Of a stretch of 64,000 nt of DNA, positions 1 through 7,201 are shown one piece after another. Under the pieces are notes generated by a model. The model did not search any database and was not told the origin of the DNA. It worked only from the letters and a program-made list of their open reading frames with translations. The stretch comes from Actinomadura coerulea (GTDB taxonomy: Bacteria; Actinomycetota; Actinomycetes; Streptosporangiales; Streptosporangiaceae): NCBI RefSeq assembly GCF_014208105.1, contig NZ_JACHMQ010000001.1, positions 186,001 to 250,000 on the forward strand, written 5' to 3'. Within the stretch, counting starts at the first letter, position 1. Each line of letters starts with the position of its first letter. Both the position numbers and the translations under genes were made by a program.

Positions 1-1181
1 CAGCCGGTGAGGTCCCACAGCTGATGGGACGGCAGCCGCCGCAGCCGGACGCTCGCGGCGGCCGGGTCCCAGAACACCTCGTCGCTCTCCAGTTCCAGCG
101 ACTGCGCGGCCGTCAGCACCGCGCACAGCAGCTCGTCGCGCGTCCGGACGGCCATGAGCGGGCCGATCTGCACGACGGCGCCCGAGCACTCCGCCAGGGT
201 CCGCAGGAGCGACTTGAGGGCCGCCTCGTCCTCGGGGCCGCGCGCCGGTTCCACTCCCGCGGGGACGCCCGGCTCCACCCGCGCGAGGCCCCGCCTGGCC
301 TCGCCGCCGGACACGCCGTTGCCGGGCCGGGCGCCGGCGCCCGCGGAGATGAGCAGGGCGCTGAAGACGCCCGCCAGGTCCTCGCTGGCGTGCCCGCCCA
401 GGAAGTAGCGGCGGCGCTCCGGTGAGCCGGGGGAGCCGTTGGCGCCCTCGGCCGTGCGGAACCGGACGGCCAGCCGGCTGGCGCGCACGCACCGCTCGTA
501 CATGTCGCCGAGGATGTCCTCGAGCTCCTCGTCGCGCGTCCACAGGCGCCCGGTCGCGGTGACGGCGTCGCCGTGGGCGCGGGGGCGTCCGGTGAGCGCC
601 GCCGTGACGGTGTCGTCGAGCTCGCCCTCGGTGAACCGCAGCAGCTCGGCGACGACGTCCTCGACGTCCTCCAGGGTGCGGGTGAGGGCGCGCTGCAGTT
701 CCAGGATCTCCTCGCCGCCGCGCTCCAGGTCCGCGAGCCGGCCGAGCGCCGCGTCGACCTTGCCCTCGACGGCCTCGCCGCCCGCGCCGGTGGCCGCCCG
801 CACCGACGTCTCGACCTCGCCGAGCTTGCGGCGCAGCGCGGCCAGGGTGATGCGCTGCTGCTCCAGCTCGTGCAGCCTGCCCGCCTGGGTCCGCAGGTAG
901 TCGTCCGCCTGGTGGACGAGGCCCGCGAGCTCCTCCACCTGCCCGGTGTTCTGCCGGAGCCGGGAGTCCAGCGCGGGCAGCACGTCCTGCTTGACGCGCG
1001 ACAGCTCCGCGGTGAGCTGCTCGCCGACGGTCACCAGCACGTTGTTCTGCTTGGTGACCTGGTCGTTCAGTTCGTCGATCCGGCGGGTGAAGGCATGGGC
1101 CTGGTCCCGGCTCTGCTTGCCCGCGTACAGTTCGAGCGCCCCCACCACGACGCACATCACCACCAGGATGACCGTCGTCAT
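1..1181 (-). CDS. Membrane-anchored coiled-coil protein, 3' end cut by window edge
   Basis: I do not recognise a family. The frame is open from an ATG at 1181 to the left window edge (about 393 residues, no stop seen), so the C-terminus is missing. The start is preceded by a GAGGAG-type ribosome site 4-5 nt away. Residues 3-19 (TVILVVMCVVVGALELY) form one membrane segment. Residues about 25-190 are rich in Leu, Glu, Arg and Gln heptads and should form a coiled coil. The remainder is a globular region ending near LWDLTG. It lies 175 bp downstream of the PknG-type operon on the same strand, but the gap means it may have its own promoter. A structural or scaffold role at the membrane is only a guess. 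Confidence 0.75.
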   Translation of the reverse strand, partial: MTTVILVVMCVVVGALELYAGKQSRDQAHAFTRRIDELNDQVTKQNNVLVTVGEQLTAELSRVKQDVLPALDSRLRQNTGQVEELAGLVHQADDYLRTQAGRLHELEQQRITLAALRRKLGEVETSVRAATGAGGEAVEGKVDAALGRLADLERGGEEILELQRALTRTLEDVEDVVAELLRFTEGELDDTVTAALTGRPRAHGDAVTATGRLWTRDEELEDILGDMYERCVRASRLAVRFRTAEGANGSPGSPERRRYFLGGHASEDLAGVFSALLISAGAGARPGNGVSGGEARRGLARVEPGVPAGVEPARGPEDEAALKSLLRTLAECSGAVVQIGPLMAVRTRDELLCAVLTAAQSLELESDEVFWDPAAASVRLRRLPSHQLWDLTG

Positions 1182-1355
1182 TGCACTCCTCGGGCGTGAC
1201 GGTGATTACCGGAACGGCTTTTGATCGCGACCATAACTTACGATCACGCGCGCCGACCGGAACTTACGTAACCGACTGATCTCCATGACCGGCCGGTCTC
1301 ACCTGTCCTTCCCGTGCCATTCCGTAACGCCTTCCGTGCGCTTGGTGACGGATTC
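1182..1355. other. Intergenic gap with AACTTACG direct repeat
   Basis: This short gap separates the GlnH-like gene from the coiled-coil gene and presumably holds the promoter of the latter. The octamer AACTTACG occurs at 1235-1242 and 1261-1268, 26 bp apart. No terminator hairpin of convincing strength was found. Confidence 0.3.
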
Positions 1356-2195
1356 TCAGACGCAGCCCTCGAATTGGGGGACGGTGGTGGTGGCCTTCAG
1401 CCCGGCGGGGCGGAACCACTTGTCCAGCAGCCGCGGCGCGGTGCCGTCCTGGTACATCCGCGTGATCGCCTTGTTGACCGCCTCGCAGCCGTCGACGTCG
1501 CCCTTCCTGATGCCGACGCCGTAGGGCTCGTCGGTGAACGGGGCGTTGACGAGCGTGAGGCCGCCCCGGGACGCCTTCGCCGCGAGGCCCGCGAGGATCA
1601 GGTCGTCGGTCGAGACCGCGTCCAGCCGCCCCCCGGTGAGGCCGGTGAGGCAGTCGGCGTAGCCGCTCGTCTCGACCGGCAGCGCGGCGACGCCCTGCTC
1701 GTCGTGGACGCGCGGGAACGACACCGACCCGGGCACGCGGCAGAGCCGCCGCCCTTTCAGGTCGTCGATGTTCCGGATGGAGCGGGCCTCGGACCTGCGG
1801 ACGAGAATGTCCTGGTGGGCCACATAGTAGGGACCCGCGAACGACACCTTCACCTTGCGTTCCGGCGTGATGGAATAGCTGGCCACCACGAGGTCGACGT
1901 CGCCGTCCTGGAGCATTTTCTCGCGGGTCGCCGACGTCACCCGCCGGAACGTCACGCCGGCGGCGGGCACGCGCATCCGCCGGGCGATCTCTTTCGCGAC
2001 GTCGATGTCGAATCCGGTGAACGAGCCGTCGTCCCGGCGTTCGCCGAGTCCCGGCTGGTCGCCGTTCACGCCGATGACGAGCGCGTCCTTTCCGGCGACG
2101 GAGTCCTCACGGGCGTCGGCGATCCCGCACGCCGTTCCCGCGCCGAGGACGGCCGCCGCGGCGAGCACCGCCGCCGCGAGGCGCCGCGCCCTCAC
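1356..2195 (-). CDS. glnH: GlnH-like amino-acid-binding lipoprotein
   Basis: Extracytoplasmic solute-binding protein of the SBP_bac_3 (glutamate/aspartate) type, 279 residues. A hydrophobic signal with GTAC around Cys23 indicates a lipoprotein. The mature part shows the family landmarks LVIGVNGDQPG, FTGFDIDVAKEIA, DLVVASYSITPER and VGIRKGD. In M. tuberculosis the equivalent GlnH binds Asp/Glu and signals through the membrane protein GlnX to kinase PknG; the same three genes occur here. I place the start at the GTG of 2195 because it forms a GTGA overlap with the preceding glnX-like stop, as at other junctions of this operon; an upstream in-frame GTG at 2204 is possible. No permease or ATPase genes lie nearby, supporting a sensory rather than transport role. 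Confidence 0.85.
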   Translation of the reverse strand: MRARRLAAAVLAAAAVLGAGTACGIADAREDSVAGKDALVIGVNGDQPGLGERRDDGSFTGFDIDVAKEIARRMRVPAAGVTFRRVTSATREKMLQDGDVDLVVASYSITPERKVKVSFAGPYYVAHQDILVRRSEARSIRNIDDLKGRRLCRVPGSVSFPRVHDEQGVAALPVETSGYADCLTGLTGGRLDAVSTDDLILAGLAAKASRGGLTLVNAPFTDEPYGVGIRKGDVDGCEAVNKAITRMYQDGTAPRLLDKWFRPAGLKATTTVPQFEGCV

Positions 2196-3703
2196 TTCGA
2201 CCACCGGTACTCGGCGAGGCGGGGGCGCACCCCGGCCAGGACGAGCGCGGCGATGACGGCGCCCGCGGCGGGCAGCACCGCGTACCAGCCGCTCGTGCCG
2301 CCGTCCCCGTCCTTCACGGCTTCGTCGAAGGCCTTCCGGTGGATGGCGACCAGCTCCTGCAGGGAGCGGTCGTACCGGGTGAAGTCGGCGGCGGCCGCGC
2401 CGCGGGCGGCGACCGCCTCGCCGCGCTGTCCCCGGTCGACGAGGTCGCGCATCCGGCGGTCGTTGGCCTGGACCTTCCGGTAGTCGGCGAGAACCCTGTT
2501 CATCGCGTCCGTGAGCTGCGCCTTCTGCCGGGCCGACTGGACCGGCCGGTCGGCCTCGGTGCCGAGGAAACCGAGGAACTTCGCGCGGCCGGGCTCGAAG
2601 GACAGGTCCTTCTGGACGGCCGCGTTGTACTGGGTCAGGTTCCCGGCCTTCAGGTAAAGGACGGTCTGGGACTTGCTCAGGTAGACCTGCTCGTAGGCGT
2701 CGGCCCGCCCGGGGTCGAGCAGGAACCGGGTCTCGTCGGCGTTCGCGCTGTTGCTGATGGCCCGCGTCCGCGAGAGCCCGAGGATCGAGTCGAAGCCCTC
2801 TTCCTTGGCCTGGCGCAGATGGTTCGCCTGGCCGGTGAGCATGAGGGACCCGGCCGCGACCAGGACGAGGGTGCCGAGCGTCGCCAGCGCGAGCGGGACG
2901 TTCAGCAGCCGCCGGAACCGCCGGGCCAGGAAGAGCTGGAACCCGGCCAGGACGGCCAGGAGCGCCAGGCCCGTGGCGAGGACGCCCGTGCGGCCCAGGA
3001 GGACCGCCGAGCGCTTGTCCTCGTAGGTGTGCCGGACGAGGGTGCCGTTGTCGAGCGTCAGGTTGTAGGCCTTCGGCAGCAGGTCCAGCTTCATCAGGTC
3101 GGTCGCCTGCCGGTAGAGGTCGACGACCTTCTGCGACGGCGGGCCGGACGCGTGCGGGGACTGCCGGTCCAGCAGCAGGGCCTGCCCGGCGAGGCGCTCG
3201 TAGCGGGCCAGCGCGTCCAGCAGGTCCCGGGCCGTGTTGTTCTCGGTCGTCTCGTCGGCGAGCTTCGCGGCCTTCAGCAGCGCGTCTCCGGCCTTGCGCC
3301 GGTCCTGGTCGTAGCGGGCGAGCGCCTGCTCGCGCCCGCCGCCCGCCGCGTCGCCGATCAGCAGCGCGTCGGCGAGCTGCGCGTCCATGTCGGAGAGCTG
3401 GAAGTACAGGTCGCCGGTGGCGACGACCTGCGGGCCCGCGTCGTGCCCGATGACCCGCACCCCCTCGCGGGCGTTCGCGATCGCCGCCCAGCCGACGCCG
3501 AGCAGCGCCACCAGCAGCACGAGCGACAGCGCGGTCAGCGTCCGGACACGGGCCGCGACGGTGCGGGGGAGCAGCCGCGCGAGACCGGACGGCCTCCCGC
3601 CGCCCGCCCCGGGCCGCGTGTCGCCGCCGCTCCGGGCGGGCGGCGACGGCTGCGCGGCGGGCGCCGGCCGCCCCGCCGGCGGGGACTGCTGGACGGCCGT
3701 CAT
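2192..3703 (-). CDS. glnX: GlnX-like four-helix transmembrane sensor
   Basis: A 503-residue membrane protein with a Pro/Ala-rich cytoplasmic N-terminus (1-50). Transmembrane helices lie near 55-76, 233-259, 268-290 and 473-492. Two long helical extracytoplasmic loops (about 80-230 and 292-470) resemble tandem four-helix-bundle sensor modules. This is the layout of mycobacterial GlnX, which couples GlnH to PknG. There is no kinase, HAMP-histidine kinase or methyl-accepting domain, so output must pass to another protein, presumably the PknG-type kinase of this operon. The ATG at 3703 overlaps the FHA gene stop by ATGA. The identification rests on position and topology rather than on strong sequence identity. 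Confidence 0.75.
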   Translation of the reverse strand: MTAVQQSPPAGRPAPAAQPSPPARSGGDTRPGAGGGRPSGLARLLPRTVAARVRTLTALSLVLLVALLGVGWAAIANAREGVRVIGHDAGPQVVATGDLYFQLSDMDAQLADALLIGDAAGGGREQALARYDQDRRKAGDALLKAAKLADETTENNTARDLLDALARYERLAGQALLLDRQSPHASGPPSQKVVDLYRQATDLMKLDLLPKAYNLTLDNGTLVRHTYEDKRSAVLLGRTGVLATGLALLAVLAGFQLFLARRFRRLLNVPLALATLGTLVLVAAGSLMLTGQANHLRQAKEEGFDSILGLSRTRAISNSANADETRFLLDPGRADAYEQVYLSKSQTVLYLKAGNLTQYNAAVQKDLSFEPGRAKFLGFLGTEADRPVQSARQKAQLTDAMNRVLADYRKVQANDRRMRDLVDRGQRGEAVAARGAAAADFTRYDRSLQELVAIHRKAFDEAVKDGDGGTSGWYAVLPAAGAVIAALVLAGVRPRLAEYRWSK

Positions 3704-4572
3704 GTCGCCTCGCCTCGTGTGAGCGTGATGGTGGTCCAGGCGCCCACGTGGATCCGGTCGCCCTCGGAGACCGGGACCTCCACGTTGTAGGGAATGGGGT
3801 CGGTGGAGCCGTTGACGCAGGTGCGGTTGGTCGAGCCGGGGTCGACCAGCGTCCAGGTGCCGTCGGGCTTCGCCAGCAGGACCGCGTGGACGTGGGAGAC
3901 GCCGGGGTCCTCGGGCGGCTCGCGCAGGTCGATCTCGGGCGGGGACGGCTGCGAGGAGCTGCGCCGCCCGATGCGGACCTGCTCCCCGGCGAGGGGGATC
4001 CGCCGTTCGGGCGCGTACGGGGGGAACGCCAGCGACGCCGAGTCGGGGCCTTCTTCGGCGATGACCGTGTTGTAGTACTCGCGGTCGGCGCGCACGACCG
4101 CCGTCCACACCGCCGCGGGCACCGGCGGCGCGGGAACGGGCGGCGCCGGGACCGGGGGAGCCGGGACCGGGGGAGCGGGAACGGGCGGCGCCGGCACCGG
4201 CGGGGCCGGAACGGGGGGCGCGGGGACGGGGGGTGCGGGCGGACGCCGCGGATCGGACGGCCCGCGCCGTGCCGTGCCCGGCCCGGACGGGACGGGCACC
4301 GGGGGCTCGGGTTCCGGCGCGGCCACGGGCGACGGCGACGGCGTCGGCGTCGGCGTCGGCCTGCCGCCGCCGATGGCGAAGTCGTAGCCGCACGCCTCGC
4401 AGAAGCGGTCGGTGCCGGGCGTCCCGCAGTCGGGGCACGAAGCCCCGCCCGGGGACGGCCGCGGGCCGGACGGCGGGGGTGCCGCGCCGGTGGTGGCGCC
4501 CTCGATGCGCTCGCCGCAGACGTCGCAGTAGTCCTGCGCCTGCGAGGTGTGTCCGCTAGGGCAACTCGCCAT
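3700..4572 (-). CDS. Zinc-ribbon FHA-domain protein (phosphothreonine reader)
   Basis: This 290-residue protein has three parts. Two zinc ribbons come first (C4/C16/C19 and C46/C49/C58/C61, e.g. YCDVCG and FCEACG). Next is a Pro-rich linker with about eight APPVP repeats (112-153). A C-terminal FHA domain (about 195-285) follows, with the loop landmarks IGRRSSS, SHVHAVLL and GSTNRTCVNG. FHA domains bind phosphothreonine peptides, so this is the likely reader of PknG phosphorylation, analogous in role to GarA, although the GarA ETTS phosphorylation motif is not visible. The ATG at 4572 lies 2 bp after the vWA stop, and the 3' end overlaps glnX by 4 nt. Cytoplasmic. Confidence 0.85.
   Translation of the reverse strand: MASCPSGHTSQAQDYCDVCGERIEGATTGAAPPPSGPRPSPGGASCPDCGTPGTDRFCEACGYDFAIGGGRPTPTPTPSPSPVAAPEPEPPVPVPSGPGTARRGPSDPRRPPAPPVPAPPVPAPPVPAPPVPAPPVPAPPVPAPPVPAPPVPAAVWTAVVRADREYYNTVIAEEGPDSASLAFPPYAPERRIPLAGEQVRIGRRSSSQPSPPEIDLREPPEDPGVSHVHAVLLAKPDGTWTLVDPGSTNRTCVNGSTDPIPYNVEVPVSEGDRIHVGAWTTITLTRGEAT
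4115..4240 (-). repeat. 15-bp in-frame repeat encoding APPVP units
   Basis: Eight degenerate 15-bp units of the type GGCGCGGGAACGGGC (plus strand) encode consecutive APPVP pentapeptides linking the zinc ribbons to the FHA domain. The unit count may vary between strains by slippage, changing linker length without shifting frame. Confidence 0.8.
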
Positions 4573-4574
4573 GC

Positions 4575-5915
4575 TCAGCCCTCGCCCCTCCTGGTGGTCA
4601 CCGTCTCGTCCTTGCGGGTCCGGACCGTCTTGCTGGAGCGCGTGTCGAGCTCCATCTCGTCGGCCTTGGCGACGTCGCGCTTCAGCCGGACCGTACCGGC
4701 CGCCTCGTCCACGACGTCCACCACCTTGCGGAGCATCGCGGTGATCTCCTCGTTGCCCGCCTCGCCCGCGAGCACCACGGCCCGGCCGAGCCGTGCCGTC
4801 GCGGTGTCGAGGTCGCCGTCCTTGCGGGCCTGCAGGCCCTCCTGGATCGCCGCGGCCAGCTCCGCCTGCCCGGTGTAGCCGGCCACCCGCGGGTTGATGC
4901 GGGTGGACTCCGCCTCGTCGTCGGTCCACTGGGCGAGGACGTTCGCGGTCGCGACGACGCGCGCCTCCTCGCCCGGCGGGCCCGGCACCACGAGCTTCAC
5001 CCACGCGGCGCGCAGCTCCTTGCCGATCTCGCCCGGCGGCACCTCCACGCAGATGTGGTAGTCGCGGCTCTCGGCGCCCCACGCGCCGAGCGGGTAGTCG
5101 CCGGCCTGCGGCGCCGACTCCGCGCGCTTGCCGGTGAGGTCCTCCACCGACGGGGAGACCTGCTTGACGAACCGCAGCCGGGCCGTCTGCGGGGTCCACA
5201 CGCGCAGGGCGACGTCGGCGACGGACTTGCCCATCGCCGCCTCCGTCATGGCGCGGAAGTCCTCGACCAGCCCGGCCGGGTCGGCCACCATGCCGACGCT
5301 GCCGAGCAGGGCGGAGGCGACCTTGCGCAGCTCGGCGACCTCCCAGTCGGTGCCGACGCCGCGGCAGTCGCAGACGAAGCGCCCGCCGCAGCGGGCCAGG
5401 GCCGCGTCGAGCTCCTCCGCCGTCTCGTGCTGGTTCTTGCCGTCGGTCAGCAGGATCGCGTGCCGGATGCCGTCGCGGCCGCCGAAGAGGTCGTCGGCCA
5501 GCCGCAGCCAGGACCCGATCGCGGTGCCGCCGGCCGCCGTCAGCCGGCTCAGCGCGTGCTTGGCCTCCGCGCGGGTCTCCGGGGTGGCGGGGACCGTCCC
5601 CTGGTGGCGGGGGAAGACCATCTTGGCGGTGTTGGAGCCGGAGACGACGGCGAACTCCACGCCGTCGCGCAGCGTGTCGACCGCGACCTGCGCGGCCGCG
5701 ATCGCCGCGCGCAGCTTGGTGTCGGGGTAGGACATCGAGCCGGAGGTGTCGATGATGACGACCTCGGACGCCCGGGTCGAGTACGCGACGGGGGCGCCCT
5801 CGCCCTCGCCCTCGCCCGCGCTCGCCTCGACGGACACGATGGCGTGCACCTCGCGGCCGCCCTCGGGCAGGAACTTGTTCTGGTCGATGGAGATGGTGAA
5901 CTGCGGCTCACTCAT
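4575..5915 (-). CDS. von Willebrand factor A domain protein
   Basis: A 446-residue cytoplasmic protein. Its vWA domain (about 50-230) has an intact MIDAS: DTSGS at 56-60, the Thr loop in AAGGTAIG and the Asp loop in LLTDGKNQ. A beta-rich segment follows, then a Lys/Arg/Glu-rich helical tail ending in several Thr-Arg clusters (KTVRTRKDETVTTRR). The tail threonines are plausible kinase targets, but that is inference. MIDAS domains bind protein partners through a divalent metal, so a scaffold or metal-dependent adaptor role fits. A GGAGGAG ribosome site precedes the ATG, which also overlaps the PP2C stop by ATGA. Confidence 0.85.
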   Translation of the reverse strand: MSEPQFTISIDQNKFLPEGGREVHAIVSVEASAGEGEGEGAPVAYSTRASEVVIIDTSGSMSYPDTKLRAAIAAAQVAVDTLRDGVEFAVVSGSNTAKMVFPRHQGTVPATPETRAEAKHALSRLTAAGGTAIGSWLRLADDLFGGRDGIRHAILLTDGKNQHETAEELDAALARCGGRFVCDCRGVGTDWEVAELRKVASALLGSVGMVADPAGLVEDFRAMTEAAMGKSVADVALRVWTPQTARLRFVKQVSPSVEDLTGKRAESAPQAGDYPLGAWGAESRDYHICVEVPPGEIGKELRAAWVKLVVPGPPGEEARVVATANVLAQWTDDEAESTRINPRVAGYTGQAELAAAIQEGLQARKDGDLDTATARLGRAVVLAGEAGNEEITAMLRKVVDVVDEAAGTVRLKRDVAKADEMELDTRSSKTVRTRKDETVTTRRGEG

Positions 5916-7201
5916 CGGGGCTCCTCCGTGCTCTGGGGGATGCTCTCGTGGACGCGGCCGCCGGAACCGCCGGGGAAGGGGACCGGGATCACGGCGACCG
6001 TGATGTTGTCGCGGCCGCCGGCCTCCAGCGCGCGGCTCACCAGCGTCCGCGCGGCGCCGAGCGGGTCGGCCGCCGGCCCCGGCGACCCGCCGCCGGGGCC
6101 GGCCAGCAGGGCCGCCAGGTCGGCGGCGGCCGGGAAGTAGTTCCACAGCCCGTCGCTGCACACCAGCAGCGTGCCGGGGCCGCCGGGCCGGAACGTCGCC
6201 ACGTGCGGGCTGACCTGCCCGGCGTCGGCGCCCAGCCACGCGGTGATGACGTGCGCGTTCGGGTGCGCCTCCGCCTCCGCCTCGGTCAGCGAGCCCTCGG
6301 CGACCATGAACGCGGCCCACGAGTCGTCCTCGGTGAGCCGGCGGGACGCGGCGAGCTCGGCCATGTCGCCGGTGCTGACCTCGGCCGCGTCCAGCTCGTC
6401 GGGCGCGGGCCCCGCCCCGGCGTCCTCGCCGGAGCCGTCGGCGGCCAGCCAGTAGGCGCGGCTGTCCCCGATCCAGCCGACGGTGACCGCCGGGCCGCGC
6501 GTCACCGCGGACACGTAGGTGCACGACGGCGCGTCGGACGGCGAGGTGGCGAGCGCGGCGACGGCGGCGGCCGCGCGCAGCGCCGCGTGCCGGGTGGCGT
6601 CCTCGGCGTCCTCCCCGGCGTCGAGCCGCGCCACCAGCTCGGCGAGGCCGGTGTCGGCCGCGGCGCGGGAGGCCTCGTCGGGACGCTGCGAGGAGCCGAC
6701 GCCGTCGGACACGACGGCCGCGACGCCGGACAGGTGCGCGGCGAGGGCCAGCGCGTCCTCGTTGCGGCTGTAGCGGCGGCCGCGGTCGCTCGCGCCCGCC
6801 GCGACGACCGGGCGGGTGCCGTTGCCGCCGGACCCGGCCGGCAGCTCGATCTCGACGTGGTCGCGTTCGGCGGGCTGGCGCAGGCCGCACGTCTCGCAGT
6901 AGCCGTCGGCGTCGATCGCCGTCCCGCCGCATCCGGGGCACGGGCCCGCCCCGCCCGCCCGGCGGGCGGAGGGCGCGGACTCCTGCCTGACCGTGGCGCC
7001 GTCGCGCCCGGCGGCCGCGGCGGGCGGGCCGTCGGCGAGCCGGTGCCCGCACTCCTCGCAGAAGATCTCCTCGGCGAACACCACGGCGCCGCAGGCGGGG
7101 CAGGACAGCTCGGCCGCCTTCCCCTGGTCCGTCCCGGCGGTGCCGGTTCCGGGTTCGTCGGTCCCGGTGGTGTCGCCGGCTCGGGTGTGGTCGTCGGTCA
7201 C
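5912..7201 (-). CDS. Zinc-ribbon PP2C-type protein phosphatase
   Basis: A 429-residue soluble Ser/Thr phosphatase. Two zinc ribbons (about 34-52, CPAC...CEECG; 88-106, CPGC...CETCG) precede a PP2C domain (about 130-420). All metal and phosphate motifs are present: SDRGRRYSRNEDAL, VVSDGVGSS, VGWIGDSRAYWL, LLVCSDGLWNY and GGRDNITV. It is the natural antagonist of the adjacent PknG-type kinase. The GTG start at 7201 overlaps the kinase stop (GTGA). An in-frame ATG at 7252 would lie inside the kinase gene and give an unlikely Arg-rich extension. No transmembrane helix, unlike mycobacterial PstP. Confidence 0.9.
   Translation of the reverse strand: MTDDHTRAGDTTGTDEPGTGTAGTDQGKAAELSCPACGAVVFAEEIFCEECGHRLADGPPAAAAGRDGATVRQESAPSARRAGGAGPCPGCGGTAIDADGYCETCGLRQPAERDHVEIELPAGSGGNGTRPVVAAGASDRGRRYSRNEDALALAAHLSGVAAVVSDGVGSSQRPDEASRAAADTGLAELVARLDAGEDAEDATRHAALRAAAAVAALATSPSDAPSCTYVSAVTRGPAVTVGWIGDSRAYWLAADGSGEDAGAGPAPDELDAAEVSTGDMAELAASRRLTEDDSWAAFMVAEGSLTEAEAEAHPNAHVITAWLGADAGQVSPHVATFRPGGPGTLLVCSDGLWNYFPAAADLAALLAGPGGGSPGPAADPLGAARTLVSRALEAGGRDNITVAVIPVPFPGGSGGRVHESIPQSTEEPR

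Noticed and set aside
1205-1275. Two GGAAC elements as ECF sigma-factor promoters
   Set aside because: They point away from the flanking minus-strand genes and no GTT-type -10 element lies at the right distance.
2192-4438. A 748-codon frame joining an Arg-rich segment to the GlnX-like protein
   Set aside because: The upstream part is a frame shadow of the FHA gene; the ATG at 3703 with ATGA overlap is the true start.
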